DNA of 64,000 nt from Tenrec ecaudatus (Eukaryota > Chordata > Mammalia > Afrosoricida > Tenrecidae). Below, one piece after another: positions 32,095 to 43,009 of this stretch (position 1 is its first letter; every line of letters starts with the position of its first letter). The DNA lies in NCBI RefSeq assembly GCF_050624435.1, contig NC_134540.1, forward strand, positions 26,288,001 through 26,352,000, given 5' to 3'. The translations under genes were made by a program, and so were the position numbers. Below the pieces are notes generated by a model. The model was not told where the DNA came from and did not search any database. It saw nothing but the letters and a program-made list of their open reading frames with translations.

Positions 32095-32740
32095 GGGAAC
32101 TGGGTGTGGCCAGGCACTAAGTCCATGCCCCCCACTTGGTTTGATCCCTGGGTGCCCTCTTGGTGAGGTCAGTAGAAGACAACGTGCATAATTGACCTCA
32201 ACAAAATGGCGGACACTGGAGGAGCCATCTTGGTGAAGTCCATGGAGTCACGTATACCGCTACCCTGAACAAGAAAGCACAGGGAGCCAGCATTCTGCAG
32301 GGAGACCAATGGATTTACAAGAGCAACAGTTTGTGGCCAGCAACATAGAGCAAGACACTGGAAAGCACAGGGCTTGTAAAACCAGAGTTCCCCCAAACTG
32401 CCAGCAGCAGCCTTTTGACTACATCATGGGAAAGGAGGCTGAGGGAAACCTGGAGGCAAGGATCACACTGGAGAGCAGAGGCAGACTCATGGTGGAGCAG
32501 AGGCAAACATGCAGGGGGACAAGGAGGTAGGGACACCCCACAGCCATAGGGTACACATGGCCTTATGGCAGGTAGACCTCATGTGGCCCTAGGCAAAGTT
32601 CCCTCATTCACAGCAATGCCAAAGGGCAGGGTTGAATTGTCTAATGGGGCCATCTGCAGCCCTCTTTGGGGACAGAAGGTCCCAGCTCCCTCCTTAAATA
32701 TATTGTCCAAAGGCTTTCATCTGAATCCCTGCCAACACAA
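32095..32740 (-). other. ERV copy 2: untranslated leader
   Basis: Aligns in part with 4224-4640 of copy 1. Contains no long open frame with retroviral motifs. The sequence next to the LTR on the minus strand starts TTGTGTTGGCAGGGATTCAG; a primer-binding site should lie here but I cannot name the tRNA. Confidence 0.6.
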
Positions 32741-33332
32741 TGTTAGGTTTCTCCAGTGGTTGATACAATGCCTGTTTGGTAATCCAAATGTTGTTTTTTT
32801 AATTTTTTTATGAAGGCCAAGGCAAGTTTCAGGTTTTACAGTCTCAAAAGGTTCACAACTAGACACAAGCAACTTCCTCATGGAAAAGAGCACCCACATG
32901 TGCAGAACTGGGTAGAGGGGGTGGTTCTCAGGGACCGAGGGATCAAAGGGCAAGAGACCACAGAGGCTAGAGAGCAAAGGGGACCAGAGAATAGGGACAA
33001 GGGCATGGGAGCAAAAGGGCATCCCATGCATCCCAAAGGGTGCTCCCTGCCTTTATTCTAACCCACCCCCTGGTTGGGGGAAGGCATGGTTGAAGCTACT
33101 GATTGACCCCATTGTCTGGGTTGAGGCCACCTGGGTGATGTCATAAGCCAGGGACTCATTTGGACTGCCCAGGTGTACCTCCCTCCTGGCTCAGGGGCTA
33201 GAGTAGAAGCATGCTCAGTTTGGGGTCTACACAGATGTCTAATGGTTGCTTGATTTCATTCCAACCTCTTCTATGGGGACCTTTGCAGGCATGGGAGGGA
33301 CAACCCCTGTGCCTAAATCTATCTACCTAACA
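32741..33332 (-). repeat. ERV copy 2: 5' LTR
   Basis: 592 bp, TGTTAGGTTTCT...CTACCTAACA on the plus strand. Right flank GTTC (33333-33336) equals the left flank of the 3' LTR, confirming a single provirus with intact outer ends. Confidence 0.92.
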
Positions 33333-33336
33333 GTTC

Positions 33337-33834
33337 CATAAATAGGTGTGTATGTATGTATATATGTATATGTGTGTGTTCCCTAAATGTATATGTGTGT
33401 AGCATATATTATATAATGTATATATTTATACTAAATATCTATAAATATATTTTCTCAAAAATGTATTCATGTCATTATATGAAAATGTAAACAAAATCAA
33501 GACTGTCTTAATCTTTTATCTTTTGTATTAAACTGACTAACAAGCAAGAATATAAAACATTTAAAATAATGGTATTTTCTCTTTTATTCTTCCCAATTAA
33601 CTATGCTATATTTGTATAAGTGCCTTTTGTATTTATCTAAAGTACACTGTTGTTAAGAAGCTGAATTATTTAGGTTACACTCATTTATTTTTTCCGTCAC
33701 CACGCATGACTTTACAATTGAATCTATATATTTTTGTTTGATTGAAAGTTTCCTTAACATTAAACAAATGTATTATTTATGATCAAATTTACAAATATAA
33801 TATTTTATGAAATCTATAAATAACAATGAACACA
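33337..33834. other. AT-rich intergenic DNA with TA/TG runs
   Basis: A TATG/TATA microsatellite (33345-33440) and AT-rich DNA. I see no gene or named repeat. Confidence 0.5.
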
Positions 33835-33990
33835 TAGCAACTGAATTGATTCTGCCTCATAGCTATATTTTATAGGATCCCCAAGGTTGTAAATCTTTAC
33901 AGAAGCAGATAATCTCATTTTTCTCCTGAAAAATAGATAGTGGATTAGAACTGACCACCAAGTCTAAGGTTTATCATACAGTACCCATGT
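33835..33990 (-). mobile_element. AfroSINE fragment, antisense
   Basis: TGAATTGATTCTGCCTCATA, GGTTGTAAATCTTTACAGAA and GAACTGACCACCAAGTC blocks are the reverse complement of the SINE tail and middle. Confidence 0.65.
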
Positions 33991-34038
33991 TTGTGATACA
34001 ATCATATTTTGTCACTTTGTTTTAAATCAAGCCAAAGA

Positions 34039-34086
34039 ACACACACACACACGCACACACACGCACACACACACACACACACACAC
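34039..34086. repeat. (CA)n microsatellite
   Basis: Alternating CA with CG interruptions. Confidence 0.95.
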
Positions 34087-34089
34087 GGC

Positions 34090-34980
34090 AGAAGCACTAA
34101 ATTAAGAACTAGAGAATAAAGTTCTACTTCTAATTCTTCCTTGTGTTCCCAGCATAGCATAGTTAGAATGGGGTCTTTTCCATGGAAATTTTCTTCTTTC
34201 ATTCGTTACAGGTGAAAAAGGAGTTGGTGTGTGGGCATCTAATTCTTTCATTTTTGTTTCTTTTGTCTGAAGCTCAGCTGGGTTATTTCTGAGCAGGATT
34301 CTCATTCAAAGGCTGATAGAATTGGAGTGTTGCCTGCTGAATTAGATTACAACCTTAAACTCTGCATGCATTTTCATGTAGGTTCATGGGGTTCCCCCTA
34401 TGTAGTGACCCAAAGAACAAAGAGCAGGACACCGTACATGTCACCTCTTAAAAAATACATATGCACAAGAATGAAGAGAGAGAGCTGTCAAAGCGGATTC
34501 TTGATGAAAATTACAATGGATCTAATTCCACCAGGGTTTCATTTGACTCTTATCTAAGGTGACAATGAACTGACCTGATGATCTCATTGTTGGAAAGAGC
34601 TGGATTCGGAGGGGGCCTCCGGGTCCTTCCTCTCAAATATGATCTATGTATTAGAATACTCTTTTCTGAATAAGAGGACAGGGACCCGTTGAACTGTTTT
34701 GACATACCACTTCCCATTTCCAGACTCTCTCTAAGACACATGTACCAATGTGAAAGTATTACTATAAATGTAATTTATACATACATGAAAATTATGAGCC
34801 CTTTCATTCTTTTACTTTTAACTACAACTAAGATCTTTCTAACATTATTTTGCTGAGAAACAGGCATAGCAACTGAAAGTGAGATTCTAAATTTTGTTAT
34901 TTTAGAAAACTCTGAGTTTATGTCATAGGCAAGACAAGTTAACAGCTAGACTATATACATATATCATTTTAAACATAATT
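34090..34980. other. Intergenic DNA, no feature recognised
   Basis: No repeat or gene signal that I can support. Confidence 0.4.
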
Positions 34981-34986
34981 TATATA

Positions 34987-36234
34987 CAAGAGGAGTACCC
35001 CAACAAGTGGAATTTTTTCAAAGCTATATATTTATGTTTTTTAATAAAACAAACTTGTCACCTTCAAAATACTATTACATTTAATACATTTGTCAAATCT
35101 GAAATTCCATTCTTGAAAATATATTTGAAACTCATCTGTGTGGATGGCTGACAACACCTCCCTCTTTTTAATTTTCACCTCTTCTACATTGTCAAATTGC
35201 TGTCTTTTCATGTCATGTCCTCTGCATTTGTGGAAACAAAAATGTTGTACAGAGCCAGGTCAGATGAGTCAAGTGCATGTGGCAAGAGAGGCATGCTGTT
35301 TTTTGGCAAAACCTGGTGCAATGAGATGGCTGTGTGAGCAAGTGCATTGTTGTGATGGCAAAACCAGTCCCCCTTCTGCCACAAATCAGGCATGGTTTCT
35401 GTCCCACACAGTTACGAAATTTTTTAGAACCTCTAAATAGAAAACTTGATTAACAGTCTGACCTGGTGGAACATCAAATGCACTATTTCCCTCACATCAA
35501 AAAACAAAGAACAAACAAATGAGCGTGACTTTGATCTTTGATTTCGCTTGACATGCTTGAGATGAGTTTTCTTGGGCCAGGCGATAATGGCATCATTGGA
35601 TGATGTTTTGCTTTCAGGGTCGTAAGAGTAATACCATGTGTCATCACCAGTAATGATGTTGGCGGGGGCGGAGGGAGTCTGGTCACTTCAGAACTGTTCT
35701 TTCAAAGCCCGAGACACAATTTTCACAGTGACCCATCTCATTCCCAAGATAGTCCAGATAATGTCCCCTTCTCATCAATGGTCCATTGTCCGTCTTTGAG
35801 AACAAGTACACAGATTTTGTCAATATTTTCCTCTGTTTGGGAAGTTGACGGATCTGCAGAATGAGATTTGTCATCAACCAAAATTTCACCTTTTGGAAAA
35901 GAGAAAAACACTTGTACACTTGAGTTTTCTCATAGGGTTGTTCTTGTAAGCTGTTTTCAGCATCGTAAGTTTCTGGAACATTTTTACTAAGCAGGAAACA
36001 ATATTTCACAGCCGCATGCTGTTCTTTCAAATCAGTATTACCAAAAACGAGTTTTGAGTGAAACTACTTTTACAAAAATAGTCACCGTGACTAAAGAGAA
36101 CCTTCCCAGGCAACACCACTAGGTAGACTAACTCAGAGCAAGTTGTTCAATGCTCACCTATTGGGAAAAATGCATACTATGAAAGCTCCACCCAGTGAAA
36201 TTTTTAAAAGTTTTATTGGGGATACCTGCATGTT
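34987..36234 (-). mobile_element. Mariner DNA transposon, nearly full length, inactive
   Basis: Imperfect terminal inverted repeats lie next to TA on both sides (34985-34986 and 36235-36236): the left begins CAAGAGGAGTACCCCAACAA and the right, reversed, CATGCAGGTATCCCCAATAA. The length of about 1.25 kb is typical of mariner. The transposase is on the minus strand. N-terminal helix-turn-helix region at 35683-36030 (KEQHAAVKYCFLL, KTQVYKCFSLFQK). Catalytic core: TGDDTW keeps the first Asp (35635-35650), HHNNALAHTA (about 35340) has Asn for the second Asp, and SSDLALYN (about 35250) has Asn for the third. Stops and frame changes are present, so it is dead. Confidence 0.88.
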
Positions 36235-36412
36235 TATTTACTATTTTTATTTTATTTATTATTTAAATTTTCCCAACTAGGTTTTTTTTTCCCTCCATGA
36301 GTTTCCAGAGTCATGAAACTCCCATGTTTTGGACATTAAAAAAAAAAGAATGAAATCCCTGTTCTCAATATGCCTATGTTGTTTGATGTTCAAATATCAA
36401 CCATTCTACAAA

Positions 36413-37066
36413 TGTTCGGTTTCTGGCCTGGTGTACCTCCGTTCTTGCTTCACAGCGCTGAAAGAACTCATGGAGCACAGCTCTTTTGTAATCCAAGTAA
36501 CTTTTATGAGGGACAGGGAAATTATGGGAAATTTAGTCTCAGGTAGTACACCTGTCCGTGAAGTATGTGTGCACCGCGGCATGGCAGGGCGTGGGAAAGT
36601 TCGCAACCGAAAATGGCCAGTTTAGAAGACCATGAAAAACTAGTGGGAAGTGGCTGGAAAGCAGAGTCCACAGAACCAAAAGTGGAGTCCTGGTACAGAA
36701 AAAAAGAAAAAGAGAGAGAGAGAGAGAGAGCAAGTCCTGTGTGGGCACACTGGAGAAATCCCAGCCTTCGACCAGAAAGAGAACACCTGAAAGACCGCCC
36801 CTGTCCTCAGACAGGGCTGCGTACCCCTCCTCTCCCCACTTGTTGGGGGCATTGGCCATTCTTAGTGGCTGAGCAACGTGAGGTGGGTGCCCAGGTTGAC
36901 CTCCACCTGTATCTGAGTGACCTCAGTCTGAGCATGCCCAGCTTTGGATGATTCCCCATTGGTTCCTAACATGTGCCTAGTTTCTTTCAAATTCCTTTAT
37001 GTAGCATGGCCAACTCATTTTTGTTTAGGTTAGGCATTTGGTGGAGACAACCCCATTTATACCTCA
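36413..37066 (-). repeat. Solo LTR related to the class I proviruses
   Basis: The plus strand has the same order as the LTRs at 4989 and 32741: TGTTCGGTTTCTGG start, GAAAGAACTCATGGAGC, TAATCCAAGTAACTTTTATG, then GAGCATGCCCAGCTTTGG, and a TTCTTTCAAATTCC end region. It is a diverged subfamily with a (GA)n run (36713-36730). No clear flanking duplication. The 128-aa and 106-aa open frames here are LTR sequence. Confidence 0.75.
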
Positions 37067-37200
37067 TCTTTTTATCTTTCTCAATCAGGGAGAAGTTGTA
37101 AACTCTATCACTTGGAAGATTCAACTTAACAAAAAAGTAGCTTGCATGAGATATAATTTTAAGGACTACTAATAAGATTATAGCTGAGTAGCCTGTCTAT
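37067..37200. other. Short intergenic stretch
   Basis: Nothing recognised. Confidence 0.4.
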
Positions 37201-37202
37201 TG

Positions 37203-37362
37203 ACTTCGCTCTGGTGTCTTAGTGCATTGGGCTGCGATCCACATGGCAGGCAGTTCCAAACCGCCAGCAACTCCATGGGACAAAGACTGGACTTTCTGCT
37301 CCACAGGGGGCGCTCCCAGTCGGCACTGAATGGATGGCAGTGAGCTTGCATTTTGGCGAGTT
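37203..37362 (+). mobile_element. AfroSINE, sense
   Basis: CTGGTGTCTTAGTGCATTGG head, GGCTGCGATCCACATGGCAG, TTCCAAACCGCCAGCAACTC, and a tail ending GATGGCAGTGAGCTTG. The GATGGCAGTGAG tail ending is the form I associate with tenrec copies. Confidence 0.7.
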
Positions 37363-37439
37363 TCTCATCCAGAGTGGCTATGCGTTTGAAGTCCAGCACA
37401 GTCGTCGTGGAGTTGTCCCTGTCGCATAGCCTCCCCTGT

Positions 37440-38397
37440 GTGTCAGACGTAAATGTGCTGCTTATCTTTTTGGATGGTAGATTTTTTTTTAATATGTCTC
37501 CACATTTTTCTTAAGGAAATGCAGAGTGCTTCAAACCACCAGATTTTTCCTTAATGGCCGAGGCCGTTCCTGCCTGCACCCTGCAGGGACTCCTATTTCC
37601 TCTGCTCCTTTAAAACCCGCAATAATGACCGTGATCAGGGCCGCGAGGCAAATGAAGGAATGAGAGCAGGCACCTATAACCCTCAACAATATCACAGCAG
37701 AGTCCCTCTTTCCTTCCTAATCTCACATCTCTACCCATTTACAGAAGCAAATATTAATCCACAAGATAGAGAATTCTGATTCTAAAGCCATAAGCCATAA
37801 CCTCAGGCTGCACCAGAGGAAATGAGTAGATATTTGTCTTACTGTTACAGCAGAACAATTTTGGAGGCTATTGATTTTTCGGGACGGCTTCTGTGGTTTT
37901 TTTCTTTTGTTTTCGTTTGTCAGGTAGAGAAGCGTAGCAGTGCCTCACTTTGCTGATTTTAGGAAGGTGGGGAGTAAAAGCCACCTTAGGGCAACCATAT
38001 TCCTGCCTTCTGTTAAAATCTAAACTGACTCATTTGATCATTCAGCTGCTGACTTCAAGAGAAAAGACTAGAAGAGTGCCTCTCCTGAGCTGCCTGCGGG
38101 AGGGAAACGCCAGCAGGAAAGAGGTGACAGAGAAAAGTCAGGGGCTCAAGATCATGAGGAGCACACACACACACTCTTCTAGGGGAGTCCACAAAACAGG
38201 GGGAGTGCACCAGCGCTGACAGAGATGCTGGGGTCTCTAACAAAGCAGAGGTGAGATCTTTGAACTGGAAAACGCTGAGGAAAGGGCAGCTCATTGATGA
38301 AGATGATAATGTCAGCCGTTAATATAGAATTTCCAGGAAGTTAGGGGACTGATTTTTCTTGTTGAGTGTCACATGCTTAATTGGAAAATAATCCGAG
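37440..38397. other. Intergenic DNA, no feature recognised
   Basis: Contains a short (CA)n run at 38162-38175. No gene signal. Confidence 0.4.
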
Positions 38398-38411
38398 TAG
38401 ACATTCACTCT

Positions 38412-38592
38412 CACTCGCTACGATTGAGTCCATGCTCACTCACAGTGGCGCCCTGGGGGCTTGGAGAATTAAGTGTTCCCGGGAGTAGGAAACCTCATCT
38501 CTCTGCAAGGACCCAGGGAGTTGCTGATAGTTTTGAAATGCCGATCGTGTGAGTAGCAGCCCCATGAGTAACCACGACATCACCAAGTAACT
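38412..38592 (-). mobile_element. AfroSINE, antisense
   Basis: TTGAGTCCATGCTCACTCAC, a GCCCTGGGGGCTTGGAG block, AGTAGGAAACCTCATCTCTC and GATCGTGTGAGTAGCAGCCC are the reverse complement of the SINE. Confidence 0.65.
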
Positions 38593-38599
38593 GTTTATT

Positions 38600-39350
38600 T
38601 AGTCCATGAAGGGATTTGTAGATCCCCAAAAACTTTTACACATACTGCCTGGAAATGAGAGAGGCAGGATAAATGCCCCTTGTGATTAAATCATTTCTTT
38701 CATGACAGCTTTGATACACAGTCTTCGATTCACATTTGATGCAGCCATATGATTGTTTTTGTGCATGCACACGTATGTATGTCATCTCCACACAGAACAG
38801 AAATAGGAAAAGGGCGTGCACACAGAAAACCACCCCCACATTGAATTATGAATGTCAGTCGAATATTACAGTTGCAGCAACAGCAGTAGCATTTCTATTC
38901 TCAGGCAGTCTGCTTTCGTTCAGTTTTTTGTTTTAAGTTATCCAGTGACTAAGACTTCCATGAAAATAAAACAAGATTACTTTATTTCTAAGTTGTGACA
39001 GGCTGACTAATGGCATCTTCCGGATGGGGTCATGCTTTCTCACACCTCTGAGCCTTTGCAGATGACGCTTCCAAGGCTTAAATGCCTTTGCACCGTCTGT
39101 ACCTGGCTCACTTCCAATTCTCAGTTCATGTTTTTGCTTAGGCATCCCATTCTCCAAAAAGGTTTTCTTAGAAAATGATTTTTTTTTTAGTAGCAAAGAG
39201 ACATTGTAACACTATTAGTAGGTGTTTGTAACAAGGAATGAATAAGGACAAAGAACAGAGAAGGATCACTAAAAACAATTATTAAAGTGCTTTCCTAGCT
39301 CTCAAATTAGTCTTTAGCTCCATTAAATATTGTGAAAGTTAGATAATGCC
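38600..39350. other. Intergenic DNA, no feature recognised
   Basis: No gene or named repeat seen. Confidence 0.4.
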
Positions 39351-39356
39351 TAATGC

Positions 39357-39396
39357 ACACCTTCATTGTTAGTATATATACTAACAATGAAGGTGT
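39357..39396. repeat. Perfect 40-bp palindrome
   Basis: The left arm ACACCTTCATTGTTAGTATA (39357-39376) is followed without spacer by its exact reverse complement (39377-39396). It is followed by (TA)n and (GA)n runs to about 39440. Confidence 0.95.
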
Positions 39397-39402
39397 TCAT
39401 TA

Positions 39403-39409
39403 TATATAC

Positions 39410-39440
<31 letters not shown>

Positions 39441-39441
39441 T
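39403..39441. repeat. (TA)n(GA)n microsatellite
   Basis: TATATACATATATATA followed by GAGAGAGAGAGA, directly beside the palindrome. Confidence 0.9.
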
Positions 39442-40150
39442 ACTATTATTCAGTTGTATTTTTCATGAGATAATGTTGAATAATATAAGCATTTTAACCT
39501 AGTAATTTATGTCTTGGAAATGTACCTATTACAGAAAAAATGATATGTATATAAATAGATTACTGATGGATAGATAGATATTAAGCTCGCCCGACAGACA
39601 TAGAGATTAGCTAGATGTAGATAAAGTCAGATTCTGGCATTTGATAATTTAATAATTGAAATTTAAATAGAAAGATATAACTTTAAAGAATCCTGGACCA
39701 CTCTTTTATAACTAGCACATTTTACACACCCTTGACATCTTTATTTTGCTTTCCATTATAATCATATAGTTATTAGCACAAATTTGATGAACTTTTGTTA
39801 GGAATACCTGCCATCAAATAATTGATAACATAAAATACGGGCATGAAATGGTAAGAAGTATGTATAATAAATTACTCGGCTGTATGTAACTACACAGTTT
39901 ACTATGTAAACTACACAGCAAATAAATAAACAAACCAAAAGCTGAGAAACCCAAGATCAAAACATCTCTTTATTGACATAAATGGTTTTAACGATGTTCC
40001 GGTGTTTTATAGGAAAATTATTACCTACCATAAGCACCATTTTCAATAATTACTTCATTTTACAAACTATCATTATGAACAGGTTTCATCTTTTTATATA
40101 AGATATTAGCATTACTCTTAACGTTGAGAAGGAGTTATAAATCGATCTAA
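39442..40150. other. AT-rich intergenic DNA
   Basis: No gene or named repeat. Short GATA units near 39570. Confidence 0.4.
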
Positions 40151-40156
40151 TCCAGA

Positions 40157-40240
40157 GATCACTGCCATTGAGCTGATTCCAATTCATTGGGACTCTTTGG
40201 GACTCATAGCAAACCTGTGGACATATTATCAGGAAACCCG
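40157..40240 (-). mobile_element. AfroSINE tail fragment, antisense
   Basis: ACTGCCATTGAGCTGATTCC and GGGACTCATAGCAAACCTGT are the reverse complement of the SINE tail. Confidence 0.5.
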
Positions 40241-40432
40241 GTCCCAGGAAGAAAACATGGCGCTAGGGAAATTAGGCGGGGAGTAAAGAAGAAGACGCTC
40301 ACCAAAATAGGACATAGTAACTGCAACGACAGGCTCACACTCCACAACTGTGAGGATGGCGGAGGACCTTGTGTGTAGGGTCACTCTTAGTCAGCACCAA
40401 TTCCACACCTAACAACCACAAACAACAATTTG
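40241..40432 (+). mobile_element. RTE/BovB-type LINE 3' end, sense
   Basis: GACGCTCACCAAAATAGGAC, ACTGTGAGGATGGCGGAGGA, GGGTCACTCTTAGTCAGCAC and a CACACCTAACAACCACAAAC tail are the sense-strand form of the 3' end seen antisense at 19060 and 21240. Confidence 0.7.
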
Positions 40433-40554
40433 AGATCACCAGTTTCCAAATTAACTAGCATATCCTTGAATTGCTGTCTACGGCAATGCTCCAGGTCATG
40501 GATGCACCCTGGGTCAGCTTACAATTTTAAGTAACGGAATGGCCTGAAATCAAG

Positions 40555-41043
40555 TGTGTTAGACCAAGTTGTCCGGAGAAACAAATCCGGTGACACTCAT
40601 CTATGTACAAGAAATATTTTTACATTAAGACGGAATTCCGTATCAAGAAATCCTCCCAACATAGTCTAGCTCAACTCCATAGGTCAGATGCTCGTCAGGG
40701 CCCCTCTTCTGGCTCATGTAGCTACAGACCAATGACCCAGAAAGGTGAAGGAGGATTCCGGTAGATCATAGATTGTGTTGTGTAGACGCAAAGCTGGTGG
40801 CAATGTGTCAGGCTGCTGGTGCCTTTCAGAGAGGAGCAGTCCATGTGGAGCCATCCCTGGAGGTTGAGTCCCATCAAACAGGAAGGCAAAGGGGGGAAGA
40901 AAGAGAAGTTTGCAGATTCTCCCTCATAAAAAGGCCACACTTCCAAGAAAGCATCATCAGGCTTTGATCCAATTGACAGGTTGGACTCCACCTCTATGCT
41001 TTGATGCAAATCCAAGTTGACATAAAATCATCCAACTATCACA
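40555..41043 (-). mobile_element. Solo LTR, MaLR/ERVL-like family A relative, antisense
   Basis: The plus strand starts TGTGTTAGACCAAGTTGTC and ends AAAATCATCCAACTATCACA, the reverse complement of a TGTGATAG...CTAACACA LTR. Internal blocks shared with 62455 include CACAGGAAGCATCATCAG-like and TGATCCAATTGACAGG segments. No clear target duplication. Confidence 0.75.
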
Positions 41044-41049
41044 CCAGCC

Positions 41050-42000
41050 TGATTCTAGTACCTAGGGATGGAAGACTCCGTGTTTGTGTTTTCATTCACA
41101 TAGTTTGTTATAAATGTAATGGGACACAATCTTAGGCAGAATAGAAAAAGAGAGAAAGCTGTATATATTCAAATTCCCGTGGAGCTACCATCAGAAAATG
41201 ATACATAGCATATTAATCTGGGCCACACATGCCTATGAACATATCTGACAGTTTAAAATACAGCTGGGAAAACAACCAGTTTATTTGCAATTGCATTTCT
41301 ATGGAAAAACTAAATTCTGTTTTGCACCAAGAACCACAAGACAAAATTTTAAGTAAAGCCTGTATGTCAATTGGGAAAATAATTCTAGATTTGAATAAGT
41401 AAAATCTGAATTCATGTATCTCATTACAGTATATTTTGTTTAAAATCTTCTGCATTTAGAACTGAAACTACCCATATTACATTTTGCATTGCATTCCTTC
41501 CTAAAGTTTACTACATATCCAACACATCCTGTGTGCTTTGTGTTATCATTTTAACAACAACAAAAGAAGAGAACGTGTAAAATTACCTAGAAGATTAGCA
41601 GGAGCTGAAGTTACCAAGAAACAATCAGCATGCTATCCTCTGTTATACTCTGTCCTTGTTATTAGTTTTTTTTTAAAGTTGGTTTGCTTCATTTTGATTT
41701 TATAAGTTTTTCTGTATATGAAATGCTATACATGAAATTACCTATATAGGACTGGTAATTCTATACAGATAGTAACTGGATTTAACAGTTTCCTAATAAC
41801 ATGGCAGGTAATGAGGAGTTAAAAACAATAAATACAAAGAAGAATTGTACTAAATTTGATTGTGGTGAGGATCGCACAACCCTTTTGAACATAATTGTAC
41901 TATTGAAATGCATATATCAGCTATATGTCAATAAAATTTAAAAAGGAAACTCAGCACAGAAAGATTTTTAGAAAATAAAGCTAAATCTTATATTGTAAAT
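41050..42000. other. AT-rich intergenic DNA
   Basis: No gene or named repeat seen. 41840-41950 resembles old LINE sequence but I cannot name it. Confidence 0.35.
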
Positions 42001-42002
42001 TA

Positions 42003-42240
42003 GGAGCCCTCTTGGCATAATAGGTTAGGTGTTAGGGTGCTAATCACAAAGTCAGCAGTTCTAAATCACCAGTTGTTCTTTGGGAGAAAAACGAGGCTTT
42101 GTACTCCCTTAAAGAATTACAATCTTAGAAACCCACAGGGGCAGTTCCACCCTGTCTTTTGGGTCACTATGTGTCAAAATGGAATTGATGACAGAGAACA
42201 TGTTATGGAGTATAGGATTACTATGAGTCAGAATTGATTG
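42003..42240 (+). mobile_element. AfroSINE, full length, sense
   Basis: GAGCCCTCTTGGCATAATAG head with an A-box-like segment, CACAAAGTCAGCAGTTCTAA (B-box area), GAGGCTTTGTACTCCCTTAA, GAAACCCACAGGGGCAGTTC and a TCACTATGTGTCAAAATGGA tail. One of the clearest copies. Confidence 0.85.
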
Positions 42241-43005
42241 AACATCATGGATTTTCATTTTTTGTCTGTAGTTGCTTGATTGAATGGTTTTAAGGGTAGT
42301 AGTCAACAGCTAAATATTGTTAACAGACAAATGTTAAAGAATGTTAAAAATTTAGATGCTGTTTACTATAAAAGTACTCTTCTCCCATTCAGAGTGTGTA
42401 CAAGAAACAAAGATTTATATGTGCTGCTGGACTTAATTTTGGACTCTGTCAGAAATTTTGTAATAATGGCTTCATGGCGATGCTGTTCATGGTTGACTAG
42501 AAATTATTTTAATTGTAGTGTGATATGTAAGGGCCTAATTTTTTTTCAAATTTATTATCCTGAAGAAAGTACATTTGAATTAATGTGAAGTATTGGAAAA
42601 TATATCAGGGCTAAACTAGAGGCAGAAAATAATTTAGAAGTAAATTGCATATTGACCCTTTTGGGGAGATAACATATGCTAAACCACTGGAAAGATATAC
42701 AACATTTATGCCTTGGTTAATCTTGATTAGTTTGAGTTGCAGGAGTATAAATTTTAAAATCAGTAAGTAAAGTAGATTTTTGAATCTATACAAGATCAAA
42801 TATCTTTATAAAGGATTTTTATTTTCGTCAGTAAAATCCAGAGCATTTTATTACAGTTGCCTGAGAAGGAAATAAAGGAGTTTTAAAACAATATATGTAT
42901 ATGTGTGTATGTATGTATATGTATATATATATGAGAATAAGTAAATATTGGTAGAAAATAAAAAAATTATTGACCAAAATATGAAAAAGTGAAACTATTT
43001 TTCTC
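42241..43005. other. AT-rich intergenic DNA with TATG run
   Basis: A (TATG)n/(TA)n run at 42885-42935. No gene signal. Confidence 0.45.
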
Positions 43006-43009
43006 TAAC

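Larger units (their letters stand above)
22169..33332 (-). mobile_element. Class I (gamma-like) endogenous retrovirus, copy 2, complete ends, nested insertions
   Basis: A provirus read on the minus strand with 5' LTR 32741-33332 and 3' LTR 22169-22766. The host duplication is GTTC at 22165-22168 and 33333-33336, a 4-bp size typical of gammaretroviruses. Sense order is leader, gag, protease, (RT deleted), RNase H, integrase, 3' LTR, with almost no env. It carries a MaLR-like provirus (23938-27680) and a solo LTR (28989-29468). The two LTRs differ at many positions, so the insertion is old. All coding parts are broken. Confidence 0.92.

Noticed and set aside
28286..33332. Segmental duplication as the origin of the two ERV copies
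   Set aside because: The outer right flanks (after 5648 and after 33336) are unrelated and copy 2 has its own GTTC target duplication, so separate insertion explains them better.
36565..36951. 128-codon Arg/Glu-rich frame
   Set aside because: Sits in the solo LTR and spans its GA run.
40555..41043. Target duplication for this LTR
   Set aside because: Flanks TCAAG and CCAGC do not agree well enough to claim one.
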